Shown here piece by piece: positions 18,495-25,885 of a stretch of DNA of 64,000 nt. The position numbers and the translations under genes were made by a program. A model generated the notes under the pieces. The model saw only the letters and a program-made list of their open reading frames with translations, was not told where the DNA came from and made no database searches. Source of the stretch: Methylocella silvestris (GTDB lineage: Bacteria; Pseudomonadota; Alphaproteobacteria; Rhizobiales; Beijerinckiaceae); the NCBI RefSeq assembly GCF_002891535.1, contig NZ_PDZR01000019.1, forward strand, positions 24,382 through 88,381, written 5' to 3'. Every line of letters begins with the position of its first letter. Position 1 is the first letter of the stretch.

Positions 18495-19412
18495 ATGACG
18501 CTTTCAACATCAACGCAGAGCGATCGGCACGACTCAACGCCCATTCCCGGCGCTGGCGCTTCGGTAGCATCCGGCATCCTGTGGATGCTGCTGACGACGC
18601 TTCTGTTCGTCTGCCAGGATTCGACCGCGCGCATTCTCGTCGCGCGCTATCCGGCGACGGAAGTTGCCTTCATGCGCTATTTCGTCCATTTCGCGCTTGT
18701 CGGCGCTTTTCTCGCCCTGCGCGCGCCGCGCTTGCTGCGGTCGCGCCGGCCCGTGCTTCAGCTCACGCGATCGAGCTTTCTGCTCGCCAATACGCTGTTT
18801 GGCATGATGGCCTTGAAGATCATGCCGTTCCTCGATTTTTCCGCGGTGGTCTGGGTCGCGCCCGTGCTCGTGACTGCGCTCTCGATCGTCGTTCTCCACG
18901 AGAAAGTCTCGTTGACAGGCTGGATCAGCGTGTTCATCGGTCTCGCCGGCGTCTGGATCATCGTCGTCGGCGCCGGGTTCGACGTCTCGGCACTGATGAT
19001 TCTGCCTTTGATGGCCGCGCTGACCAATGCGCTTTATCAGATCGCCACGCGTTTCTTGCGCACGGCCGACGCGCCGCTGACGACGCTGTTTTACACGGCG
19101 ATCGCCGGAACCGCGTTTTGCGCGCTGTTCCTGCCCTTCTCCGCGGTGCGGCCGGCGCCCGCCGATCTTGCTTTGATGACGCTGCTTGGCGTCCTCGGCG
19201 TGGCCAGCCATTTTTGCATAATTCGCGCCTTTGCCGCGGCGCCCGCCAATGTCATCGCCCCCTTCGGCTATACGGCGCTCCTCTGGGCGAGCCTGTTCAG
19301 CGTCGTGATTTTTGCGGAAATTCCGACGCTGCGGACGATCATCGGCTCCTGCCTCATCGTCGGGGCGGGCCTTGCGATCTTCTTCGGCCCCCGCGCCAAA
19401 CGGAGCGTCTGA
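18495..19412 (+). CDS. EamA/DMT-family transporter
   Basis: The 305-residue protein has about ten hydrophobic segments in two EamA repeats (first roughly 20-155, second roughly 165-300), the layout of drug/metabolite exporters of the DMT superfamily. Start ATG 18495 is used; upstream in-frame codons give a non-homologous arginine-rich lead. It sits between thyA and folA on the same strand, close to the following acetyltransferase gene (4-bp gap). Substrate unknown. Confidence 0.85.
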   Translation: MTLSTSTQSDRHDSTPIPGAGASVASGILWMLLTTLLFVCQDSTARILVARYPATEVAFMRYFVHFALVGAFLALRAPRLLRSRRPVLQLTRSSFLLANTLFGMMALKIMPFLDFSAVVWVAPVLVTALSIVVLHEKVSLTGWISVFIGLAGVWIIVVGAGFDVSALMILPLMAALTNALYQIATRFLRTADAPLTTLFYTAIAGTAFCALFLPFSAVRPAPADLALMTLLGVLGVASHFCIIRAFAAAPANVIAPFGYTALLWASLFSVVIFAEIPTLRTIIGSCLIVGAGLAIFFGPRAKRSV

Positions 19413-19416
19413 CCTC

Positions 19417-19923
19417 ATGACTGCTGAGAACGAACGCGCAAGAATCCGCCCCGCGAGAGCGGAGGACTGTGCACTGATTCTTTCCCTGGTCGCCGAGCTC
19501 GCCGACTATGAGCATCTCTCCGCCGAGATGCATGCCGGCGAGCAGGACATCTTCGCTGCGCTATTTGACGACACGCCGCGCGTTTTCGCCGCCGTCGCCG
19601 AATGGGATGGGGAAGCGGCCGGCTTCGCGCTCTGGTTCTACACTTTTTCAAGCTTTCGCGGCCGCCATGGCGTCTGGCTGGAAGATCTTTACGTGCGTCC
19701 CGCCTTTCGCGGCAAAGGCTGCGGCAAGGCGCTTCTCGCTCATGTCGCGCGGCTTTGCGTCGCGGAAAATCTCGGCCGTTTCGAATGGTCCGTGCTCGAC
19801 TGGAACGAGCCGTCGATCCGTTTTTACAAATCCATGGGCGCTACAATCATGGATCAATGGCGCATCTGCCGCGTCGAGGAGGACGCGCTTTTGCGCCTCG
19901 GCGCCTGCATGCCAAAACCATGA
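19417..19923 (+). CDS. GNAT acetyltransferase, spermidine/thialysine N-acetyltransferase-like
   Basis: The 168-residue GNAT protein contains the acetyl-CoA loop VRPAFRGKGCGKALL and the strands typical of SSAT-like enzymes: GFALWFYTFSSFRGRHGVW, LEDLYVRP and FEWSVLDWNEPSIRFYKSMGA. Relatives acetylate polyamines or thialysine; the substrate here is inferred from that resemblance only. ATG 19417 lies 4 bp after the transporter stop codon, and its own stop overlaps the folA start (ATGA), so translation is probably coupled. Confidence 0.83.
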   Translation: MTAENERARIRPARAEDCALILSLVAELADYEHLSAEMHAGEQDIFAALFDDTPRVFAAVAEWDGEAAGFALWFYTFSSFRGRHGVWLEDLYVRPAFRGKGCGKALLAHVARLCVAENLGRFEWSVLDWNEPSIRFYKSMGATIMDQWRICRVEEDALLRLGACMPKP

Positions 19924-20444
19924 GCGCCGCTCTCGCCCTCGTCGCGGCGCTCGGCGAAAATGGCGTCATCGGCGTCGGCGATCGCCTGCCTTTCCGGCTG
20001 CCGAGCGACCTCAAGCGATTCCGCGCGCTGACCTGGGGCAAGCCGCTTCTAATGGGGCGCAAGACATTCGTTTCGATCGGGCGCCCTTTGCCCGGGCGTG
20101 AGACGATCGTCGTGACCCGCGACAAAGGTTTTGCCGCGCCCGCGGGGGTGCATCTGGCTTTTAGCCCAGAAGACGCGCTGAGCCTTGCCATAACCCGCGC
20201 CGCGGCCATGGGCGCCGATGAGATCATTCTTGCCGGCGGCGGCGAACTCTATGCCGCGCTGCTGCCCCGCGTCGCGCGCATGTATCTGACGCTCGTCGAG
20301 GCCTCGCCGCCGGGCGACGCTTTGTTTCCCGCCGTCGATTGGACCGACTGGATCGAGACGGAGCGGCTTCGCCCCGAGCCGCAAGCGGGCGACGAAGCGA
20401 AATTCGCCTTCGTCCGCTTCGAGCGGAAGCTTAAATTTACGTAA
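19920..20444 (+). CDS. folA: Dihydrofolate reductase
   Basis: NADPH-dependent reduction of dihydrofolate to tetrahydrofolate. The 174-residue product has the family landmarks: ALVAALGENGVIGVGDRLPFRLPSDLKRFRALTWGKPLLMGRKTF at the N-terminus (the substrate-binding acid is Asp in LPSDLKRF), the IGRPLPGRETIVVTRD strand and the ILAGGGELYAALLP cofactor loop. Start ATG 19920 overlaps the GNAT stop. It works with thyA upstream; a thyA-folA-hflKC arrangement is common in this group, here with two extra genes in between. Confidence 0.95.
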   Translation: MSAALALVAALGENGVIGVGDRLPFRLPSDLKRFRALTWGKPLLMGRKTFVSIGRPLPGRETIVVTRDKGFAAPAGVHLAFSPEDALSLAITRAAAMGADEIILAGGGELYAALLPRVARMYLTLVEASPPGDALFPAVDWTDWIETERLRPEPQAGDEAKFAFVRFERKLKFT

Positions 20445-20555
20445 TGAAGCGGCGTTCGCCTCGGCTCCAGCGCCGGGCGGCCGCCGTCCCGATTTGTGCT
20501 GGCGCGGGCGCGCTCCTATAAAGGGCGGTCTTGAAATATGCACAAATGAGGTTTC

Positions 20556-21662
20556 ATGCCGTGGATCAGTGATGGCGGTGGCGGCGGTTCCTGGAAACCC
20601 AGCGGACCGTGGGGACAAAAACCAAGTTCCCCGCAGCAGCCGGATTTCGAGGATTTGCTGCGGCGCGGACAGGAGCGGATCAAAAGCTGGATGCCCGGCT
20701 CCGGCGGCGGCTTTGCCGGCGGGCGCGGCATTCTCGCCTTGGCGCTGATCGGCATTGGCGTCTGGCTCTTGTCCGGCTTCTATACGGTTGCCCCGAGTGA
20801 AGTCGGCCTCAACAAGATCTTCGGCCGATATACCGGCAAGACCGGGCCAGGCCTTAATTATAATCTGCCGTTTCCGATCGGCGAAGTCGAAAAGCTGCCC
20901 GTCACCACGCGCAGCACCATCAATGTCGGCTTCACCTACCGGCCCGACATGCGCACCTCGGTCGATCTCCCGGAGGAGAGCCTGATGCTGACGGGCGACG
21001 AAAACATCGCCGACGTCAAATTCGTCGTGATCTGGCAGATCGATCCGGTGCGGCCTGAGGATTACGCCTTCAACATCGCAAACCAAAAGGAAACGGTGAA
21101 GGCCGTCGCCGAGAGCGCGATGCGCGAAGTCATCGGCCGCAGCCAGATCCAGCGCATTCTGACCGCCGAGCGGAAAGTCATCGAGCCCGCCGTGCAGGAG
21201 CTCATGCAGCGGATTTTGAACCAATATAAAGCCGGCGTGCTCGTCCTGCAGGTGCAGTTGCAGTCGGTCGATCCGCCGGAGCAGGTCATTGCCGCCTTTC
21301 GCGACGTGACCGCCGCGCAGCAGGATCAAAACCGCATGCGCAACGAGGCCGAAGCCTACGCCAATCGCGTGGTGCCGGAGGCGCGCGGCAAGGCCGCGGC
21401 GACCATTCAGGAAGCCGAAGGCTACCGGCTGCAGACCGTCGCCGAGGCGACCGGCCAGGCGGCGCGATTCGACAAAATCTACGATGAATACAAAAAGGCG
21501 CCAGGGGTGACTCGCGAACGCATGTATCTCGAGACCATGGAGCGCGTGTTTGGCGGCATGGATAAGGTCATCGTCGATCAGGACGGGGACCGCTCCGGCG
21601 TCGTCCCCTATTTGCCCCTGAGCGCGCTCACAGGCAAGGCGACCGAGGGAGCGCATAAATGA
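20556..21662 (+). CDS. hflK: FtsH modulator HflK
   Basis: Band-7/SPFH membrane protein that with HflC encloses FtsH and tunes membrane proteolysis. The 368-residue product starts with a Gly-rich cytosolic stretch (DGGGGGSWKPSGPWG), has one membrane helix (about residues 52-70) and a periplasmic SPFH domain (GLNKIFGRY, NYNLPFPIGEVEKLPVTT, DVTAAQQDQNRMRNEAEAYANRVVPEARG). A TGAGG ribosome site lies just before ATG 20556. Its stop overlaps the hflC start (ATGA), indicating stoichiometric expression. Confidence 0.95.
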   Translation: MPWISDGGGGGSWKPSGPWGQKPSSPQQPDFEDLLRRGQERIKSWMPGSGGGFAGGRGILALALIGIGVWLLSGFYTVAPSEVGLNKIFGRYTGKTGPGLNYNLPFPIGEVEKLPVTTRSTINVGFTYRPDMRTSVDLPEESLMLTGDENIADVKFVVIWQIDPVRPEDYAFNIANQKETVKAVAESAMREVIGRSQIQRILTAERKVIEPAVQELMQRILNQYKAGVLVLQVQLQSVDPPEQVIAAFRDVTAAQQDQNRMRNEAEAYANRVVPEARGKAAATIQEAEGYRLQTVAEATGQAARFDKIYDEYKKAPGVTRERMYLETMERVFGGMDKVIVDQDGDRSGVVPYLPLSALTGKATEGAHK

Positions 21663-22597
21663 AAAGCGTTTCCGCCCTCGCGATCATCGCCGCCGCCGTC
21701 ATCCTGCTCGTCCTTGCGACCGGCTCCCTCTTCACCGTGCAGCAGACGCAGCAGGCTCTGGTGCTGCGCTTTGGCGAGCCGGTCGCCGGCCGCGGCCTCG
21801 TGACCAAGCCGGGTCTGCACTTCAAAATTCCGTTCATCGAGAACGTCGTTTACCTCGACAATCGCATCCTCGATCTTGAAGCGCCGAAGCAGGAGGTTCT
21901 CGCCTCCGACAATACGCGCATCGAGGTCGATTCCTTCCTGCGCTACCGCATCGTCGATCCGCTGAAATTCTACCAGACGGTCGGCACCATCGAGCGCGCC
22001 AACAGCCAGCTCGGCTTCGTTCTGAATTCGGCGGTCCGCCGCGTACTCGGCGAAGCCAATCTTACCCAGATCGTGCGCGACGACCGCGCCAGTCTGATGG
22101 CGCGGATCAGGGATCAGGTCGAAGCCGAAGGCTCCCGGCTCGGCATCGTCGCGGTCGACGTCCGCATCCGCCGCGCCGATCTGCCAAGGCAGATTTCGGA
22201 GCGGGTTTACAGCCGGATGCAGACCGAGCGCGCCCGGGAGGCGGCGGAGTTCCGCGCGCAGGGCTCGGAGCAGGCGCAGAAGATCGTCGCCGGCGCCGAC
22301 CGAAACGTCGTCGTGCTGAAGGGCGAGGCGCAGCGGCAGGCCGACCAGACGCGCGGTGAGGGCGACGCCGAACGCAACCGCATCTTCGCCGCATCCTTCG
22401 GCAAGGACCCGGACTTTTTCGCCTTCTTCCGCTCCATGCAGGCCTATGAGAACGGGCTGCAATCGAGCGATACGCGGATGGTCATCAGCCCGAAATCGGA
22501 GTTCTTCCGGTTCTTCGGCTCTCCATCGGGCGCACGGGCGGAGGCCCCCGCCCCTCTCGCCAAGGAGCCGGCGGCAGCGCCGGCCGCGAGCCCCTGA
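21659..22597 (+). CDS. hflC: FtsH modulator HflC
   Basis: Partner of HflK in the periplasmic cage around FtsH. The 312-residue product has an N-terminal membrane helix (residues about 3-22) and an SPFH domain (LRFGEPVAGRGLVTKPGLHFKIPF, VDVRIRRADLPRQISERVYSRMQTERAREAAEFRAQG). The C-terminal 25 residues are Ala/Pro-rich. Start overlaps hflK. A perfect hairpin lies 10 bp after the stop codon, before the DegP-type gene. Confidence 0.95.
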   Translation: MKSVSALAIIAAAVILLVLATGSLFTVQQTQQALVLRFGEPVAGRGLVTKPGLHFKIPFIENVVYLDNRILDLEAPKQEVLASDNTRIEVDSFLRYRIVDPLKFYQTVGTIERANSQLGFVLNSAVRRVLGEANLTQIVRDDRASLMARIRDQVEAEGSRLGIVAVDVRIRRADLPRQISERVYSRMQTERAREAAEFRAQGSEQAQKIVAGADRNVVVLKGEAQRQADQTRGEGDAERNRIFAASFGKDPDFFAFFRSMQAYENGLQSSDTRMVISPKSEFFRFFGSPSGARAEAPAPLAKEPAAAPAASP

Positions 22598-22606
22598 ACC
22601 CCAACA

Positions 22607-22631
22607 ATTTTGGACCAGATCGGTCCAAAAT
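22607..22631. other. Perfect 10-bp palindrome after hflC
   Basis: ATTTTGGACC (22607-22616) and GGTCCAAAAT (22622-22631) form a perfect 10-bp stem with a 5-nt loop. No U-run follows on the plus strand. It may be a bidirectional terminator or a protein site. The rest of the gene-free interval 22598-22965 shows nothing else that I can name apart from the ribosome site of the next gene. Confidence 0.5.
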
Positions 22632-22965
22632 CTCAAAAGCAATTGATCTTTGGCGCTGGAAGAACACCGCAGCGTTTTCTACAGGGTGTGGCGACCATTT
22701 GACGGCTTGAGCGGTCGCGATGCTTTGTCCGCCGCGCCATGGCGCCCGTCGCAAGTTCAGCGTAAAGGCAGGACAAACCTGCAATATGCTGATCTTGCGG
22801 CTTGGGTACGGCTGTCGGGCTCCCTGCCTCACGAAGTTTTGCTGGATTTCGACGCCCCTTTCCGCTCCATTGCGTCAAACCGCGGATATACCGGGCATAT
22901 TCGTCGACAGGACGACCGCTTCGCCCGGAACAGGCGCGCTGCATCACACGAAGGAGAAACCGCCC

Positions 22966-24540
22966 ATGGGCCTGTTCAAGACTGCGAGGCGCGACGCCAC
23001 GGCGTTTGCCGCCGGCGGGTCCGGTCCGCATATCAGCGCCTGCTCCATGCTCGCCATGGCGGCCGTTCTCATATTCGGAGCTGCGGCCATCGCGCCCGTG
23101 CTCGGCCCGCAGCCAGCCTTCGCGAAGGGACCGGATTCCCTCGCTGACCTCGCCGCCGACGTAAGCGACGCCGTCGTCAACATCTCGGCGACGCAGACGA
23201 TGGACGAAAAGCGCCCGGGCGGCGCGCCGCAGCTAGAGCCCGGCACACCCTTTGACGATCTGTTCGAGGAGTTTTTCCGCCGCCGCCAGCAAGGGCAAGG
23301 CGGTCCCGATCAGCCCGCGCCCCGCGCGCCGCGCGAGCGCAAGTCGAATTCGCTCGGCTCCGGCTTCGTCGTCGATCCGTCGGGAATTATCATCACCAAC
23401 AATCACGTCATCGCCGACGCCAATGACGTCACGGTAATTTTTACCGATGGGCAGAAACTGAAGGCTGAAGTCCTCGGCAAGGATTCGAAAGTCGACGTCG
23501 CCGTCCTGAAAGTGAAGCCCGACAAGCCGCTCAAGGCTGTGAAATTCGGCGACAGCGACAAGATGCGCGTCGGCGACTGGGTCATTGCCGTCGGCAATCC
23601 GTTCGGCCTTGGCGGCACCGTCACCGCCGGGATCATCTCCGCCCTGAAGCGGAATATCGATTCCGGCCCCTATGACAATTATTTCCAGACCGACGCTGCG
23701 ATCAACAAGGGCAATTCGGGCGGTCCGCTGTTCAACATGGCCGGCGAGGTCGTCGGCATCAACACCGCGATTCTGTCGCCCTCGGGCGGATCGATCGGCA
23801 TCGGCTTCTCGACGCCGGCGGCGACCGTGACGCCGGTCATCGACCAGCTGCAGAAATTCGGCGAGACGCGCCGCGGCTGGCTCGGCGTGCGCATCCAGAA
23901 CGTCGACGACACGATCGCCGAAACGCTCAACCTTGGCGCGGTGCGCGGCGCGCTGGTCGCCGGAACAGACGACAAGGGACCGGCCAAGGCGGCCGGCATC
24001 GAGGCCGGCGACGTCATCTTGAAATTTGACGGCGTCCCGATCAAGGAATCCCACGATCTGCCCAAGATCGTCGCCTCCGCGCCGGTCGGCAAGGATGTCG
24101 AAGTGGTGCTGCTGCGGCAGGGCAAGGAGATCACCAAGACGATCAAGCTTGGCCGCCTCGAGGACAATGAGAAACAGAAGGCCGCGCTGACCGTCAAACC
24201 CGGCGATGACGACAAGCCTCCGGCGGCGAACGCCTCGGTGGAGCGCGCGCTCGGCATGGCGTTCTCGGGCCTTAGCGAGAGCGCGCGGCGGAAATATTCG
24301 ATCAAGCAGAGCGTCGCCGCCGGCGTTATTGTGACCGACGTCGAGCCAGAGTCGGGCGCCGCGGAAAAGCACATCCAGCCCGGCGACGTGATCATGGAGA
24401 TCAATCAGGAGCCGGTGAAGGAGCCGGCCGATGTCGCCAAGAAAGTCGCGAAGCTGAAGGACGACGGAAAGAAGTCGGCGCTGCTTCTCGTCGCCAACGG
24501 CCAGGGGGAAATGCGCTTTGTCGCGCTCCCCTTTCCGTGA
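22966..24540 (+). CDS. DegP/HtrA-type (Do family) periplasmic serine protease
   Basis: Envelope quality-control protease/chaperone. The 524-residue protein has an N-terminal hydrophobic export segment (about 27-53, ending AFAKG). The trypsin-like domain has His147 (TNNHVIAD), Asp177 (KVDVAVLK) and Ser251 (GNSGGPL), all intact. Two PDZ domains follow (about 285-370 and 415-515). ATG 22966 is preceded by AAGGAG. The start 368 bp after hflC and the hairpin between suggest a separate promoter, but the hflK-hflC-protease order is conserved in alphaproteobacteria. Confidence 0.93.
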   Translation: MGLFKTARRDATAFAAGGSGPHISACSMLAMAAVLIFGAAAIAPVLGPQPAFAKGPDSLADLAADVSDAVVNISATQTMDEKRPGGAPQLEPGTPFDDLFEEFFRRRQQGQGGPDQPAPRAPRERKSNSLGSGFVVDPSGIIITNNHVIADANDVTVIFTDGQKLKAEVLGKDSKVDVAVLKVKPDKPLKAVKFGDSDKMRVGDWVIAVGNPFGLGGTVTAGIISALKRNIDSGPYDNYFQTDAAINKGNSGGPLFNMAGEVVGINTAILSPSGGSIGIGFSTPAATVTPVIDQLQKFGETRRGWLGVRIQNVDDTIAETLNLGAVRGALVAGTDDKGPAKAAGIEAGDVILKFDGVPIKESHDLPKIVASAPVGKDVEVVLLRQGKEITKTIKLGRLEDNEKQKAALTVKPGDDDKPPAANASVERALGMAFSGLSESARRKYSIKQSVAAGVIVTDVEPESGAAEKHIQPGDVIMEINQEPVKEPADVAKKVAKLKDDGKKSALLLVANGQGEMRFVALPFP

Positions 24541-24646
24541 AAAGCCGCGGTCGCGGCGCGCGCAATAAGGTTTCGCCCTTGCCCGCCGGAAATGAGGTGG
24601 CTATAAGACCTCAGCCAAAGCGGCCGGCGTCAATCGTACGCCATGT

Positions 24647-24723
24647 CGGAGTGTAGCGCAGCCTGGTAGCGCACCTCGTTCGGGACGAGGGGGTCGGAGG
24701 TTCGAATCCTCTCACTCCGACCA
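24647..24723 (+). tRNA. tRNA-Pro (anticodon CGG)
   Basis: A 77-nt cloverleaf: acceptor stem CGGAGTG / CACTCCG, D-arm GCGCAGCCTGGTAGCGC, anticodon stem CCTCG / CGAGG with loop TTCGGGA (CGG, reading CCG), T-loop GTTCGAATC, and encoded CCA at 24721-24723. No integrase or att duplication is visible beside it. Confidence 0.96.
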
Positions 24724-24811
24724 CTGCCTTAAAGGCCTCGCACATACTTTTCATCCTGGCCGGCCGCCGCGGCAAATTCTGCCGTCAGGTCGACGGGGCT
24801 GGGAGGAAGCG

Positions 24812-25024
24812 GTGCAATGGATTCGGTTCGAGGCCCGTCTCGAGCAAAGCGTCGAGGAAGCCTTTGACGCTTGGAAGGCGCGTTTGCCCACGCATGATGC
24901 GAAAGAGACGGAACAACGGCAACTTGTCGAAGGGCCCAAATCCCAGAAGGCGGTCGCTAAATTGGTCGACCGTCGCTTCATCGACTACCTTATCGAAACC
25001 GGCATTCCCTTTGAGCGTCCTTAA
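24812..25024 (+). CDS. Small hypothetical protein (uncertain)
   Basis: A 70-codon frame opening with GTG 24812, with GGAGG about 6 nt upstream, an unusually good ribosome site that is the main support. The product is charged and helical ([38 protein letters not shown]) with no family I recognise. An overlapping minus-strand frame (24785-25081, 98 codons, also with a GGAGG upstream) competes for the same DNA; I prefer the plus strand on spacing but with low confidence. Confidence 0.4.
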   Translation: MQWIRFEARLEQSVEEAFDAWKARLPTHDAKETEQRQLVEGPKSQKAVAKLVDRRFIDYLIETGIPFERP

Positions 25025-25120
25025 GCTGACGTAGCGTTCGGCGCTAGCGCAATTAGGGCAATTCGTCGCGTCTTGATCCATTCGGCGGCGGCCCTCCTCC
25101 GCAGATGCTACGGCCGCGAG

Positions 25121-25345
25121 ATGAACAAGGCAGAATTATTGGATCGATTGTCAGGGGTGCTCGATGCGCTCGCGCAAAGCGAGGAGCTCGTCGCTAATCA
25201 ACGGCACATCGTCCATTTATTCGAACGCCAGCGCCAGAACGCCATACAAGCGAAAGAGATGCTCGACCAGTTCGAGGAGATCCTGGCGGCGCAAATTGCC
25301 AAGCGGGACCGATTGCTCAAGGAGCTGTCAGAACTTCCCGGCTAG
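25121..25345 (+). CDS. Small coiled-coil hypothetical protein
   Basis: The 74-residue product begins MNKAELLDRLSGVLDALAQS and is almost wholly helical with heptad-like spacing (QSEELVANQRHIVHLFERQRQ, AKEMLDQFEEILAAQIAKRDRLLKEL). ATG 25121 is chosen because helix-forming sequence begins there. I know no function. It precedes a convergent small membrane protein gene. Confidence 0.55.
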   Translation: MNKAELLDRLSGVLDALAQSEELVANQRHIVHLFERQRQNAIQAKEMLDQFEEILAAQIAKRDRLLKELSELPG

Positions 25346-25425
25346 AGCATCCACCCGAAAGGCTGAAGGCTTTTGTGCCAAGCGGAGCCGTCGAGACAAC
25401 AGCGCCGCCGCGACTACGCTGGGAA

Positions 25426-25680
25426 TTAGCGTCTTGCTAGCGCGAACCCCAGGATCAGGCCGACGCCCATCGCCGCCGCCAACGCCATCATCGGCTGGTT
25501 CGACGTAAAGCTCCTGGCCTCGCTCACAGCCGTTCCATACGCCTTCTCGACTTGATCAAGACCCTTGTCCACGGTTCCATGCGCCTGCCGCAGCGTGTCG
25601 TCCGCGAAGTCTCCAAGCGCGCCATTAATCTTCTCGCCAACATCGCTCGCGGCGTCAGAAAAACTCTGATTATTCATCAT
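25426..25680 (-). CDS. Small DUF883/YqjD-like membrane-anchored protein
   Basis: The 84-residue protein has a hydrophilic helical N-terminal part (residues 1-58, with VGEKINGALGDFADDTLRQAHGTVDKGLDQVEKAYG) and a C-terminal membrane helix with a short basic end (MMALAAAMGVGLILGFALARR). This matches the ElaB/YqjD/DUF883 type, which anchors to the inner membrane and in E. coli binds stationary-phase ribosomes; that role is family knowledge only. Tandem ATGs at 25680/25677 follow GGAG at a good distance, which decides the start. Confidence 0.7.
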   Translation of the reverse strand: MMNNQSFSDAASDVGEKINGALGDFADDTLRQAHGTVDKGLDQVEKAYGTAVSEARSFTSNQPMMALAAAMGVGLILGFALARR

Positions 25681-25885
25681 TTTGCTCCGTTTCAAAGTAT
25701 CTTGCCGCGCGCATGCGGCCCGCCCGGCGAGATCATATAACTTGCGGCGACAGCGCGAAGACCTTGCACAGACGATTCATTGCCCGCGAACGTCATGCTT
25801 CTTTGGAAGTTCCGCGTGGCGCCCGCCGGAACGCCAATTCATCGGATCGTCGCTCCGACATGATCGTGGATCAATTGATCGGGGA

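Noticed and set aside
20049..21656. 535-codon minus-strand frame across folA and hflK
   Set aside because: Spans two well-supported genes on the other strand and has no recognisable domain.
24647..24723. tRNA-Pro as an integration site for a genomic island
   Set aside because: No integrase, no duplicated tRNA 3' end and ordinary chromosomal genes follow.
24785..25081. 98-codon minus-strand frame with a CPNC motif near its start
   Set aside because: Overlaps the plus-strand frame with a better spaced ribosome site; only one cysteine pair and no known family. Kept as an alternative, not a call.
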